From Brachypodium distachyon (taxonomy: Eukaryota; Streptophyta; Magnoliopsida; Poales; Poaceae): DNA of 64,000 bases. The notes beneath the pieces are model-generated. The model searched no databases and was not told where the DNA came from. It was given only the letters and a program-made list of their open reading frames with translations. Location: positions 61,551,355 through 61,615,354 of the forward strand of contig NC_016131.3 in assembly GCF_000005505.3 (NCBI RefSeq). Reading direction: 5' to 3'. Each line of letters begins with the position of its first letter. The first letter of the stretch is position 1. Both the position numbers and the translations under genes were made by a program. This document shows positions 12,361 to 24,359 of the stretch, one piece after another.

Positions 12361-13225
12361 GTTGATATATGTGAAAGTGAGACTGCTTTATAGGAACACT
12401 GTCGTGCGTTAATGAATTTTCGGAATTTTCACGTTGTAGATCGATCAAAATTTTATCCAAAATTTTTGCTGTAAAAATATCTAGAAAAGGATTAAAACGA
12501 GGTGACCGGAGGCACAGCCACCCGTGTGTGAAAACTCCAACGTCATGCTACTGGGGCCAGGCTGCCGTGTTGGTGCTGTATGGGCGTGCGCGGAAACGGG
12601 CTCGTGCGATCGGGCGGACGTAGGGAAGCCAGCGGCAGCGCAGGACAGCCGCCGTACGTTAAGCGTTCGTGGGGAACGCCGCTCCCTAGTCAGCTCCATG
12701 AAGTTGAAGTTTATTTTCTTTAAGCTGGCTTAGAAATTTCGGGTGGAGTGTTGCCATGCGGACATGAAGTTTGTTGATCCGTATTTGTTTTAAGTGACGC
12801 ATTTGTTTTGTCCGGAAACACTTAAGTATATGAGATGAAAAAAAATACACCATCACCATAGACTTTAGGTAGTTTCACTGTAATCCTAACAACATCACTT
12901 TCATGTACTCTCTCACCATCTCACGTCATTTCTATCTCGCAAACAAACTCTCTCACGCCACCGCAGTCGTTCAAGATCCCCAATCTGCAGCAATCTCCAC
13001 CAGTGCAGCAACATACTTACATACTCTGTAATGCCTTCGTGTTGCTATTGCCGTTGAAGATCACCCGCCACGCCATAATCTCTTGGGTGGAGAGATGCCC
13101 CCGTGGTGGGAGACAATCTAATGTCCTCTTGAAAATCCTCCCTAAAGTTTTGTGCGCCCTGTGGTTTCTTTTCCTACAACCAAATAACACCACACGACAG
13201 ATAATACAGTGACCATCTTCTCTCT
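12361..13225. other. Spacer downstream of sulfate transporter
   Basis: No coding sequence supported. The part nearest 13225 probably includes the 3'UTR of the minus-strand sulfate transporter. 13089-13175 is copy B of the dispersed repeat described at 9594. Confidence 0.4.
13089..13175 (+). repeat. Copy B of the ~90-bp dispersed direct repeat
   Basis: Matches 9594-9690 in the same orientation (ggagagat, gggagac.atct.atgtcctc, aaaatcc, ctaaag), with small indels. It lies just beyond the sulfate transporter stop codon, so it may be part of that gene's 3'UTR. Confidence 0.5.
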
Positions 13226-16200
13226 TCAGACGTTCTCAGCCGGCTTCAAAGCAAATTTCTTCACCGCGTCGCCAGCGGACATGACTATCTTGTCGTCGCC
13301 GATGAGCTCCATGAATTTCGCTGACCGCAGCTTCCGGATCACTGTTGGCCCGGGATTGGCGAGGATCAGCTGTAACAGGCCACACATGGATTTTGTTCTT
13401 GCTAAGTGTTTCTTCCACGAACATTCTTGCCGTAGCAACTAGCTAATTTTGGCACTTTACCTGAATTTGGCGCTTTTCAAGTGCTTTTAACAACTCCTCC
13501 AAGGCATGGATTCCGCTTGTATCGATGTCAGTTACCGCTGTTGAGAGTTAGGTTAGTGTTTTGAATCACCAGCAATAAATTAATTAACTGATAACTGATG
13601 TATTCTGAAAATGTAGGAAATCTATTGTGTTATTACCAGATAGCTCAACAATCAGAAGCTCTGTTTCGGGCAACCCCTGTTCCTTCTGCTGTTCATCCTC
13701 GTCCCTCAGCCATCTCAGGATTCTGAAAGTAGTAGTAGAGTAAACTTGTAAGTGAAGCATCTTTTCTGATTACTATGATAGTATGTACAGCATTGTTTTA
13801 TTCTAGTTCCTATATTAGCCAGCAGTGAATGAAATAAATAGTCATATCTTGAATATAAGGAATTAACCTCTCTTTAACATAATTGGAGTTCGTGAAGTAG
13901 ATGGCTGAGTCCACTCTTACAATCAGGACCCCAGGCACCTTGATAGCCTCCGGGTATTGTTCGGCATTCATATAGATAAATGTTCTTGGAAGGTTACCAA
14001 GTAAAGCTGTTCTCGGCCGTGTTACGTGGAGAAGAATTTTGGCAAAAGATATCGCAACCTATTATTCCACACATGTTAACAATAAATCCATGTCAATAGG
14101 ACGAATTCAATTGTAAAAGCCATGTCAGTAGGATGAATTCAATTGTAATTTTAACATGAAGACGATATTGTAGCGATCCGCACCGCAGCGAGCAAGCCAT
14201 ACTCCACTGATGCAAATATGACCCCCAAGAATGCTCCTAGACATGCCACGAAGTCCATTTTGTCAACCTTCCAGATGAGCTGGACCGACTCATAGTCAAT
14301 TAGGCTAACCACTACACTTATGATGATGGAAGATAGGATGGCAATTGGGGTGTACTTGAACAATGGGGTGATCAACACCAGCGTGAGCACTACTACAAGT
14401 GCCATAACAACATTGGATACTGTTGTTTTGCAGCCAGCCATGTAGTTGACTGCTGATCGCGATAGAGAACCTGTACGTAAAACACATTTTGTCAACATAT
14501 ATGATGGTAATACTTGTATGTATGTGGGCTATGTACGTTTAATTTGTCAAGTGAATTGCATACCTGTGGCTACATAGCACGAAGTCATCGAACCTACAAT
14601 GTTCATGGTTCCTAGAGCCACCATTTCTTTGTTCCCATCTATTTGGTAGTCCTTCATGCTAGCAAATACTCTTCCAAATGCAATTGCATCCTGAAAAGGT
14701 TTGCATCATTCTCCATGCTACAAATCTGAAACTGGAAAGGTAATGAAGTTAATTCTTATTACCGTTAGGGCGACCATTCCAGTTATTACCCCAATTCGGA
14801 ATCCTTTCATCAAGTATGGGCCAGAGAAATATATGAGATGAAATGAAGGTGGATTGATGCCTTGCTTTATGTCCTTGATCTGCAATTAGCCAGTGATTAA
14901 TCCACGCTGTTATCTTCAGACAACCACAGGCTCTCGACCTGATCGATGGTGAAAGTTGCAAGTAGTCAAGTATGACTTACGATCACGACGCCGTGCTTGT
15001 CTGCACGAGTGATATACACAAAGAAGGTGGATACAATAACCGAAATGAGCGGCGCGATCGAAGAAACCCAGAAGAGCTTTTTATTCTTCTTGGCCTGAGT
15101 GGAAACGGCGTGGCATCGATCACAAATAAGTCAAGGACAAACCAAGATGAAATTCTGTAATACTAATTGTATTATTTTAGTACTATCTTACAATGTACTT
15201 GGTAGCGAGAAGGAATGCCAAGAAGGATGCTCCGATCAGTATCGTCTGCCAGTTCCACTGAATTAACAAAGCAAGCAAGTTCTCTGATATATTGCCTTCC
15301 ATCAAATCAAAAGTAAAAAAAGAAAAGGAAGGTAGGATGTTCTTAATTACCCCATGATGAACATTTTCCCAGATTGATTTCATGACCGATATGATATCGG
15401 AGCTGCTGGTGAAGTGCACGATGCCAAGGAAGCCCTTGAGCTGCTGGAGAGCAATGGTGATGGCGGCACCCGACATGAATCCAACTAGGGCAGCATGAGA
15501 TATGAACTCTACAATAAACCCAAGCCTGCAGCCAAGCAGAGTCTTTGGTCAGATCATAGTAATCAGACTACTGCTTAATTTTAAAGAAGTACTTTTTCCG
15601 CCCCCCAATTAATTTGCCGTAGAGTTCGTTTTTGGTTCCCTCAGAAAAAATTCGTACTTTTCACCCCTCAACTTGCCAAACCGAACAGATTCCAGACCCA
15701 ACCCAAAGCTGTTTTGGGTTGAAGTCGTGTGGTTTTTGCTGCGCAAAGATGTTCACTTGGTAGTCCAAGTTGGCATCCACCCGATCTTCTTTTTTTTTGT
15801 TTTGAAGTACACCCGATCTTCTTCTTCGTCCTTGTATTGGCATTTCATCGAGCATATGGTGGGCAGTTGAGACAGCTCGTCTGCTGGCCACCTTCTCGCT
15901 CGACATGTCCATCAAAGAACATTGCTACCACCTCCTTGCTCTAGTTTATGGCACCTCGGTGCTGATGCACCACCGCCAACCTGGCTGGGTCCAACGCTGA
16001 ACACGGACAAGAATCGTGTTCACCGTCGCCAGTGGTAACTCCTGGTTATTGTCTACCGCACTTGCCTCGAGCCCTGAATGGTAGCCCACCATGTGCTCGT
16101 CGAAATGCTAGCTAGGACGAGAGGGAAGACGAAGGTGAGGTGGATGCAAGCAAATTTGGACTCCCACTTGCTTTGGGTCGGGTCTGAGAGACTGAGATTT

Positions 16201-17228
16201 TAGTGAGTTGTGGTTGAGGTCTCGAATCGAAGGACGAAAAAAGGAGTACAGTAGTACTCCCTCCATTATGTTTCAAATTTGTTTAGAAATGGATCTGTCT
16301 ATTCCTAAAAATCGTCAGAAACATGTAATATTTCGACAAGAATTACGGAGATAGTACAAAATTTTCTTAAAGGACCAAATGCAAATTGTGCGACAAGCTA
16401 ACGGATGAAAAGCACTTTTCTCTAATTTTAACAGGCCGGTTATATTAAACGTTGATGACAAGTGACAGTCGTGACCTGAAGAATCCGAGAAGTGCCTGAG
16501 TGATCCCGGCAAAGAATGTGGCGGTGAAGGCCAGGCGGCTGTACTCGAGCGGATTCTTGACCGGATCGATCTCACTCTGGAGGAGGGTGCCGATCAACAG
16601 CGACACGACGGCCGCTGGACCCACAGCTAGATCCCTGGAAGTGCCCATCAGGGCGTATATCAAAGGCGGGACGAAGCTACTGTCTGCAGGTACGGTGTAC
16701 ATACATATATAACAACAGCAAAAACTTGTCATCAGTGCAGTGCAGTGATGTCAAAATTAACTCAAACAAGGATGAAAAGGCGCTGGAAAATATATATATA
16801 TTGGCTGCTTACACAATCCGATATGTGGTGGCAGATGAGCCATCTTGGCATAAGCAATGTCCTGGTGCATATAATTAATCGTGAATATATAAGGCGAATG
16901 GAATTGGGTCGAGATCGAGATGGAGTAGTACTGTATAGTAGTATACCTGGGGAATGCAGAGGCTGGCTATGGTGATCCCGGCGACGAGGTCGCCCTTGAG
17001 CTTGCCCAAGGTGTAGTGCCTGCCCCAGTCAAGCACCGGGAACACGTGCTGCAGGCCCAGCCACAGCTTCTTGGACCTGGGCTGGCCCTTGTACTCCCGC
17101 AGCGGCTCGTCAGCGAAGAAGGTCTCCTTCACCCCGTCGGAAATCTCCGCCAGGAGGCCCTTCTCCGGCGGGAACCCGACCTTGTAGCCATGGCTGCACG
17201 AGTACTCTTCGTCTCCCTCGGCACCCAT
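13226..17228 (-). CDS. SULTR1: High-affinity-type (group 1) sulfate transporter
   Basis: Proton-coupled sulfate symporter of the plasma membrane (SLC26/SulP family). Thirteen minus-strand exons with GT/AG borders: 17228-16947, 16861-16813, 16683-16476, 15525-15351, 15257-15192, 15094-14981, 14879-14763, 14690-14564, 14470-14184, 14058-13868, 13722-13637, 13537-13461, 13369-13226. They sum to 1923 nt, 640 aa, with no stop, the usual size for the family. Seen: N-terminal [21 protein letters not shown], the sulfate transporter signature region ([14 protein letters not shown]), [26 protein letters not shown], and a C-terminal STAS domain ([16 protein letters not shown]). Resemblance is closest to SULTR1 members; group 2 is the alternative. 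An in-frame ATG at 17264 would add 12 residues; I prefer 17228 because the sequence after it is the conserved part. Intron 3 carries two mobile elements. Confidence 0.9.
15590..16248. mobile_element. Small TIR element in sulfate transporter intron
   Basis: Ends read gtactttttccg... and ...cgaaaaaaggagtac, imperfect inverted repeats about 660 bp apart. Internal text such as cctcaacttgccaaaccg at the left and cccacttgctttgggtcggg at the right is also partly complementary. No transposase frame. Class II non-autonomous element is my inference; a TSD was not certain. Confidence 0.4.
16255..16357. mobile_element. Stowaway-type MITE in sulfate transporter intron
   Basis: Begins tactccctccattatg and ends ttacggagatagta, the inverted termini of Tc1/mariner-derived Stowaway MITEs, with TA at both borders. 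The core (tctattcctaaaaa, tttcgacaa) matches the MITE at 48949. About 100 bp. Confidence 0.75.
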
Positions 17229-17264
17229 TGTTCGCCGCCCGATCCTAGCTCTTGCTAATTGCAT

Positions 17265-19425
17265 TGCTAAATTAATTAAGTCTGAGCTCCGAACTGAATG
17301 TAATGCTACTTTACACTAAGGAAACACATACTTTGGAATTAATGTTTTTCCTTCAACAAAATTAAGGAATTAGAAACTTATAATATGCAAAACATACAAC
17401 AAACATGGAAGAACCATTGGCTTGATCCATCGGTCACTGCTCAGTGGTGCCTTCTAACACGATTGGAGTAAATCATGGCATCAAGACTGAAGAAGTTAAG
17501 CAAAGAAAACCTACCCAGCGATCCGGCTATCAGACGAGAACTTAGCCCACAATGACAAACGCCTGTCTGCCTTGTTGCATTGTTAGGATTAAGCTGGCAA
17601 ATGTCGATTATATATACTCCAGATTCAGGAGAGCTCCATCTACGATAGATGAAGGTCAAACCTCCAATCGACCAGGCGAGATATGTAATTAAGCTGAGCT
17701 GCAAATTACGAAGTACTATGATCTTGCATAAAAAATTGCACCAGCTGATTCAACACACCACACAGCTCACCATCACTTGCTCAGCTTGTAAATCATTTGA
17801 TCTCCACGCACACACAACTGTAGTTGAAAGAATGCGGATGTTTAAGATAGTATATCTTGTAGCATATCGTATAGGATCTCTTGTATATATGGTAATAAAC
17901 CGAATCATATCTCCTTAATTATAGAACTAGTATCGTGTTGTCATTACCATATCTCCTTAATTATAGCAATCTGAATCTGAGTACAACCAATTGTATATAC
18001 TTTATTTTCAGACGACCCGTACGTTGTATAGACTAGCTCGTAATTAAACACGCATGTGCAAACCAATTTCACTACTTATGGATCGGAGGTACTAGTAAGT
18101 AGTAACATATAGGAGTACATGAAAAAAAAATTGTATCTTGATTTACAAGACGATTTCACAATTTGAGCATGTTTTCTTGCCTTTGATATTCTTGACGTGG
18201 AAAAAAAATCTACTATGCATGTAATTGTGTATGAAGTACTCCTATCTTTAAAATTTTAGTGGGTTCTCTGTAGCCTTTTCGTCGGGTAACAATGTTATGA
18301 CCATATATACAGAGAATTGATTGATGCAGTCCAATTGCAGTTTGGTAAGCACACAGCTCAAAGTTGATCCTGGAGTGTTTCAGCTTTCAAATTGTCAAAC
18401 CGGGCACCCTAGTCATAAAAAGAAATCGAGTTGATCCACTGAATTTCTGTGTAAATTTATTGAATCAAACCTCTGTACCTTCTTCTGCATATCCTTTTCG
18501 TTAACTTTACACTTGATGAGGTTGCATGACATAAGCTGCAGCCTGAAGCCTTGAACATTGACTGCCAGATCAATCCTTCACATGGCCATCAAGCTAGCAG
18601 ATTGCCATCATCACGAGCTGACCTGAAAGCATCCAAATGCTGATGCCTCAGCTGCCACTGAGTGGGACCATCTATCCACTGCATCAGTTGAGATTTAGCA
18701 AGTAGCAGAGACATGGTCATTCTCAAGGCATCATCACCAGATTATTAGACTACATTCCACTGGAAATTCATATTAATTCCTTTGCACCTCACATTCAGAA
18801 ACACCATCATCATGAACATATCTGGCTTTCCAAAGAATCCCAGGTATGGTTAAGAAAATATTCAGAGGGACACATGCATTTTATTTCAGACAAGGGAATA
18901 ACAAAAATTACTTGATTAATCCTAGGGATTTTGAACCCATATTTGGCTGGAAGCATAGCACAAAATCAAGAATGGATGAATTTTCTCTTGGTGTATCAGA
19001 GGGTTTCAAGACAGTTAGGAAAGAATGGTGCCGATGGTATCTCTCAGGCTAAAGAGCATTTACAACCCCTGACTGGCCTCTGCACTTTTGGTTACATGTT
19101 TGTATGTGTGATTTGAATCTTTAAGTTACATCTACGCTTTGTATGTGAGTGAATTCCGTGGTTATGTACGCAGCTGCTCATATTTACATGAAAGACAATC
19201 CGATTCCTGGAAGGCAAGGGATCAACAGGTTCTCCAGCAACTCGATCATCATGATGCCTTTTGCAGAAGCTGCTGAAATCAATCCAATCTGGTGCAGACT
19301 ATTGACAACGTACAAGTTTGTACATGAAATGCCACGCTGCAGTGTGCTTAGCTTGATCTTTGGCCTAGAAAGGTTCGCCTTCGCTTTCAAAACTACATCA
19401 GCTGCTGAAAAGTCTCGATATGCTT
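17265..19425. other. Sulfate transporter upstream region and kinase 3' flank
   Basis: No exon seen. The right part of this spacer (19050-19425) probably holds the 3'UTR of the full-length kinase; the left part should contain the sulfate transporter promoter. The sequence is AT-rich (for example 17880-18130). I could not place a TATA box or sulfur-response element with confidence. Confidence 0.35.
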
Positions 19426-22400
19426 TCAGCTGTCTACTCTGTCTTCTTGGAATGCTTTGTATATGAAATCTTTAAAGCGCCTGGAATATTGTCTTGGATC
19501 TACTGCTGAAATGGATGTTGAGTCATATTGGAAAGATTTGTATGCATGCTCAATCTTTTTGCCAATATCATAGTCTTGAAGTATGTCTATTATCCCAAAA
19601 TACAATATAACATCGCAGTACTCCCCGGTTGGCTCTCCAATAACGTCATTCTCGTTCTTGCGGACTGTCACTTCAGCTCTCGACAGCATGTTTGCCCCAA
19701 GCTTAATCTTAGACCACCTGCCAAGCGAAAATAATATCAATTATGTTTTTTGTTACAAGGCTTGGGCACAATTAAAATACCTTTAGCAGGTGCATATTCA
19801 AGGGAAAGCAACATTAGGAGAATCCTAAACATTTGGTAATACCTAACCTGATCTTTCATTGGAGTTGATAAATTGTTTAGTACCCACCGCACTTTAAGAG
19901 CATGTGTTAAGCATGTTAATGCACAGTAAAACCGGTGAAAATGAAAAGAATGCATAAGACGGTAAGGTTCTAACATAAGCTTTTTTGTTCAATGGGATAG
20001 ATGGTCACATTCCAGAATTTTCTCTCTACCTCTAAAATGTATTGTTGTGAGTTGTGAGTTGTGACAAGGAAATTAATTGTCACATTCCAGAATTTGTATA
20101 GATCATATATGCCTTATACTTAGAAATACCATGTACCAAGAAATTACACAGTGGAAAATATTACTTGATGGATCTAAATGCTTTCTAATCAGAAGAATGA
20201 ACATCCTGACAACAGAAAGTCAATACCTTTCCATGTCAAAATTACTGCCACCAAGCATAGAGATTACAACTTTAGGAAGGTGAAGCATGAATCATGTCAA
20301 TGCTGAGCTGGGTTGAGGAACCACGTACTTATTGGCCAAATGATTTAGAAAGAGCAAAAGTAACTACAACTAGGATTGTACTATTAGTTAAGAGAACTAC
20401 AATTTAGTATCTTCATTACCTGTTTGGATCAGAAAGAAAGTGATTCCTATCCCATCTTGAAAGGCGGGGTGTTGCAGGTTTGTCGCCATCAATGTCAATG
20501 GCACCTTTAACCAATTAAAAAAAATCAAGCCAGAATATTCTCTAGTTACCGAGTACCTAAAGTCAGAAGCAGGCTTTTCTCTCTACCTCTAAAATGTACG
20601 CCCACCAAAAGACTGTAATCCATTATCTTCTCCTGCTCCAGAAACTCACAGTCCTTGTCCACTTGCCTGCAAAGTATTTAGGAACTATATTAGCACAAGG
20701 GCTTGAGATGTCATTGTTATCTACTGGTTTTAGGACACTAACAAAAAACATACAAAATTAGGCATAAGTTGTTCACACCTTCTGAACTCTTCGAACCATT
20801 GTTTTTGCAACCGAAAGATGAAGTTAAGATCAAGGTCTTTCAGAGTTGTATACTCATCAATCTCTGCCTGTGGCTTGTCAGTTGTTCGGCCAAGAGACGA
20901 TCCTTTCAGATCAAATCGCCTATGAATAGTGTGATCTGAGCAGAACAGGTTCCCCATTATGACAAAACGAACCTGGGTAGAGTACAGCAGCAAGCACAAT
21001 CAGGCATGCATAGATATTATGCTTGAAAATAACAGATTCAAAACAGGGGTGACGGGAAAACCATTATATATGTGCCATCTTGGTCCTTTTATTCTAATAC
21101 AAACGACATGCATTTGATGCATGTTTGAGAAGAATAAACCAGTATATACTTTCTAACCTTCTTTTGGTTTGCTCCAGCCAATTTTACACAGTGTAGACCA
21201 AAAAACTTAGCCACTAGTGTATTCTCAAATGCACGGACATGATTGTAGTAAGCGTGAAGCATCTTCAGAAGTATCTGTGTGGTAACAAGTAATCTGTATA
21301 TTCAGAAAAAATTTATGTCCATTTATGAAGCTTGAAGAATTTAGACATAAATAGGAAAGGAGACAAACCTTTACTTCAGACTTCTTCATTGTCTTTATCA
21401 TGTATCGATCATCGTTTGTCAAGTAAAAGAAGCTTCCACTCTTACCAGGGGATGAGAGCTCACGTAGAGCGTCATCTCCACAGAGGGATAGCATATAGTC
21501 CGCTGGATCAACCTTGAACAGCTTGCGCAGTGTCCTATGATTTTGTTCAGAAGAAATGTGTGTGTCTATGAGAATGATACATAAGATGGTTATAAACTGA
21601 TAGGAGAATCTTTATCATGGGAGTGATGACCAACCGGAACACCTTTGGGCAGTAATCCTTCCATCTGAAATCACTAGAATTGTGTGGAGGGGTGTATTTC
21701 GAGCCTTCTGGGGGGAATTTTGTCCATACTTTTTCCTTTGCATCAAATGCCGATGATTTGAGATCTAAAATAACCTGACCTTGCCTTCCTACTGCATGCC
21801 TATCTCCAAGATAGCATATTCAGGGAACAAGAAAGTTTAGCTTGTGATTGTAGAAAGAAATGCAGCAACCTTATGAGAGCGATTCCTCTCTCCTTAAAAG
21901 GAACTGCAGATATATGTAGCTTGTACTGCGAAAACCACATAAAAAAGACTGAAAAATGAAGAATAAATTATGCTTTCTAAAGTAAATTCCGTAATGCAGG
22001 AAAACAGTTCAGCGCCCCTCTTACTTGCAGACACCAAGGTTTTCATTGATAATCCTGACAAGCATCGTCATTTTCAAAGAACTATGAAAATTCACTTTTA
22101 TATATTCCTAAAGTACACCCACTCCCAGTACTAGATTTACCAAACATATAATTGTTTCAAAATGTCAATCAGTGGTGAGAACTGCCGAGGCAATTTTATA
22201 CTGACAAAAAAATTTGTAAGAGTCCAGGTCATCAAAATCCAGAATATACACCTTCCTTCCAGTTTCAAGCCAATGCTCTACAATACAATACCTTAGATAT
22301 TGGTCCGATGTTTCATGCTCCCAATACATGACAAGAAATTTTAAGGATATAAATTATTGCCTAATTTTTATTATAATGCAGGTGCTTAATGTTATCCAAA

Positions 22401-23691
22401 AAAACTGAAACAATTTGAGTGTCCATGTTTACCAACGAGATGACCGCCCTATAATAAATTGGTAAACACCAAACCTCAATGCAGTATCATATCGTTCCTT
22501 TGGGAAGAATGTGAGATCTCAGATTGATATTTTAAATGCCAACGACAATTTGTGATACTCATACGAAGATCTAATTTGTGATACTCATACTAATCGCGGG
22601 AAATAAATGCACCTGATGCCGAGTTGCAGGTTGAGCATGAGCTCGTAGTTCTTGTGGCCCTTGGCAATGGTCTCCCCTTGCCGTTTGGACACCCTCAGGG
22701 CCGGCGGACCCTTGGCGGCTACGTGCGGCGCTGGCGAAGGGGGCGGCAACCCTCTCCCTTCCCTCGTGCTGTTTCGGCGCCTCCAGTCGTCGGGGATTTC
22801 GCACTTGACCTCTCCGTCCGAGCCCCAATTGCTCCCACCGGAGACATTGCTGCGGCCGGACGATGAGCTCCCGCGCCCACTGACGGACCGCGCCAGCCAT
22901 TTGAGCGACCTCAGCGACGGCAGCGCCGACTGGCTCTCCGTGCTGGAGCGCACGCACTCCGGAAGGTCCCTCGCGAAAACCTCCCTCGGGTCGCGCGTCC
23001 TGGCGTCGCCCGCGGCCGCCCCTGGGGTCGGGTAGTAGACGCCCTTCTGGTGGAGGGCACCGCCGGGCGCCTCGCGGCCCCAGAACCCCACGTAGAGGCT
23101 GCCGTCCGCCCAGCGGAAGGTGCCCTGTCCGCGCGGGCGTCCGCCCTCCCACCCGCCGTCGTAGCGGTTGCCGTTGGCCCAGACGAGGGCGCCGCGGCCG
23201 TGGATGAGCCCCGCGCGCCAGCCGCCGGCGTACTCGGTGCCGTCGCGCCACGTGTAGCGGCCGCAGCCGTCCGCGAGCCCGGCGCGCCACTCGCCGTCGT
23301 AGCAGTCGCCGTTGGCGTAGCGCTTCTCGCCGGCGCCGTGCTCGAGGTTCTTGGCCCAGGCGCCGCGGTAGGTGTCCCCCGCGGCGCCCACGTAGGTCCC
23401 CGCGCCGTGCATGAAGCCGTCGAGGAACTCGCCCTCGTAGGTGGCGCCCGAGGGCCAGGAGAAGCGCCCGCGGCCCGTGGCCTTGCCCCGGCGCCACTCG
23501 CCCTCGTACATGCATCCGTCGGCCCACAGGTACTTGCCGTCGCCGTGGGGCACGCCGGCCCGCCACTGGCCCAGGTAGAGATCTCCGTTGGAGAGCGCCC
23601 GCTCCGCGCGCTGCTGGTCCTGCGGCTCGCTGTTGTCGGAGCCGCTGCAGGAGGGCGCCGCGTCGGGGTCCTCGCCGCCGGGGTGCGGCAT
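19426..23691 (-). CDS. PIP5K: Phosphatidylinositol-4-phosphate 5-kinase with MORN repeats
   Basis: Makes PI(4,5)P2 from PI4P at the plasma membrane. Minus-strand exons: 23691-22613, 21799-21635, 21534-21369, 21274-21158, 20972-20779, 20666-20587, 20504-20420, 19717-19426; 2178 nt, 725 aa, no stop, as expected for plant subfamily-B enzymes. Residues about 35-215 form eight MORN repeats (cores LYLGQW, MYEGEW, TYEGEF, TYRGAW, CYDGEW, EYAGGW, RYDGGW, LYVGFW), which bind phospholipid or regulate the kinase. A Ser-rich linker follows, then a basic segment ([16 protein letters not shown]) and the kinase domain from about 370: [48 protein letters not shown] and KKIEHAYKS with the PI4P-specific Glu. 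An upstream in-frame ATG at 23760 would give 748 aa; 23691 ([10 protein letters not shown]) looks better. Exon 1 is strongly GC-rich. Confidence 0.92.
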
Positions 23692-24186
23692 CGGTGACAC
23701 GCGGCTGCTCGCGCACGGCCGTCTCCCGCTCCCGCGCCCTGGCCGGGCGCGCACGTGCATTGGTCGTCTCGATCGAGACGAAGAAGGTCCACGTACGGGG
23801 CACTCCCTCGGCCGCGCGGGGTGTGATGATGGGATCTAGCAGCGCCGGCCGCCGCGCGCGGCCCGCGCGCGCTGCGGCGGCAATGGCATCGTCGTCCGAG
23901 GAGTCGGTGGGAGGAGAGAGAAGATGTGGAGCGAGAGGGAAATTTTTAGACCGTCCGTCCAAGGCAGGCCAAAGCCAAGGTGTCTGTCTGTCGTGAGAGG
24001 GAGTGGAGGAGGCCTGGAGGGTGGGACGTGCAAAGAGGTGTGCGTATTCCCTGTTTACACTGTTTTTTATCTGGGGAAAATATTTTTAGGGACTGTCGAG
24101 CTGGAAGTCAACTGGGTTTACCGTCAGGATGCTCTTTTTCCGTGTGATTTCAGCTCTTCTTCTTTTTTCCCTACGATCTTTCGATC

Positions 24187-24283
24187 GGGTTCCATTATAA
24201 AACATAACGGAGCAAGGTTTTTAACGCTGCTTCGGGTTCCATTATAAAACATAACGGAACAAGATTTTTAACGCCGCTTTAAC
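24187..24283. repeat. 47-bp tandem duplication upstream of MORN PIP5K
   Basis: Two adjacent copies starting gggttccattataaaaca at 24187 and 24234, differing at only a few positions. They lie about 500 bp upstream of the kinase start codon, in its likely promoter, and each copy carries cattataaaac, which on the minus strand reads gttttataatg. Confidence 0.85.
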
Positions 24284-24359
24284 AGTTAGTCCCCGGCTGT
24301 AAACATACTGGAACGCACACCAAGGTTCAAACGGAAACAAAATAATAGGAAGTAAATTG

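Noticed and set aside
22911..23792. Long overlapping frames on both strands over exon 1 of the MORN kinase
   Set aside because: They read as Ala/Arg/Pro-rich low complexity; the MORN frame explains the sequence fully.
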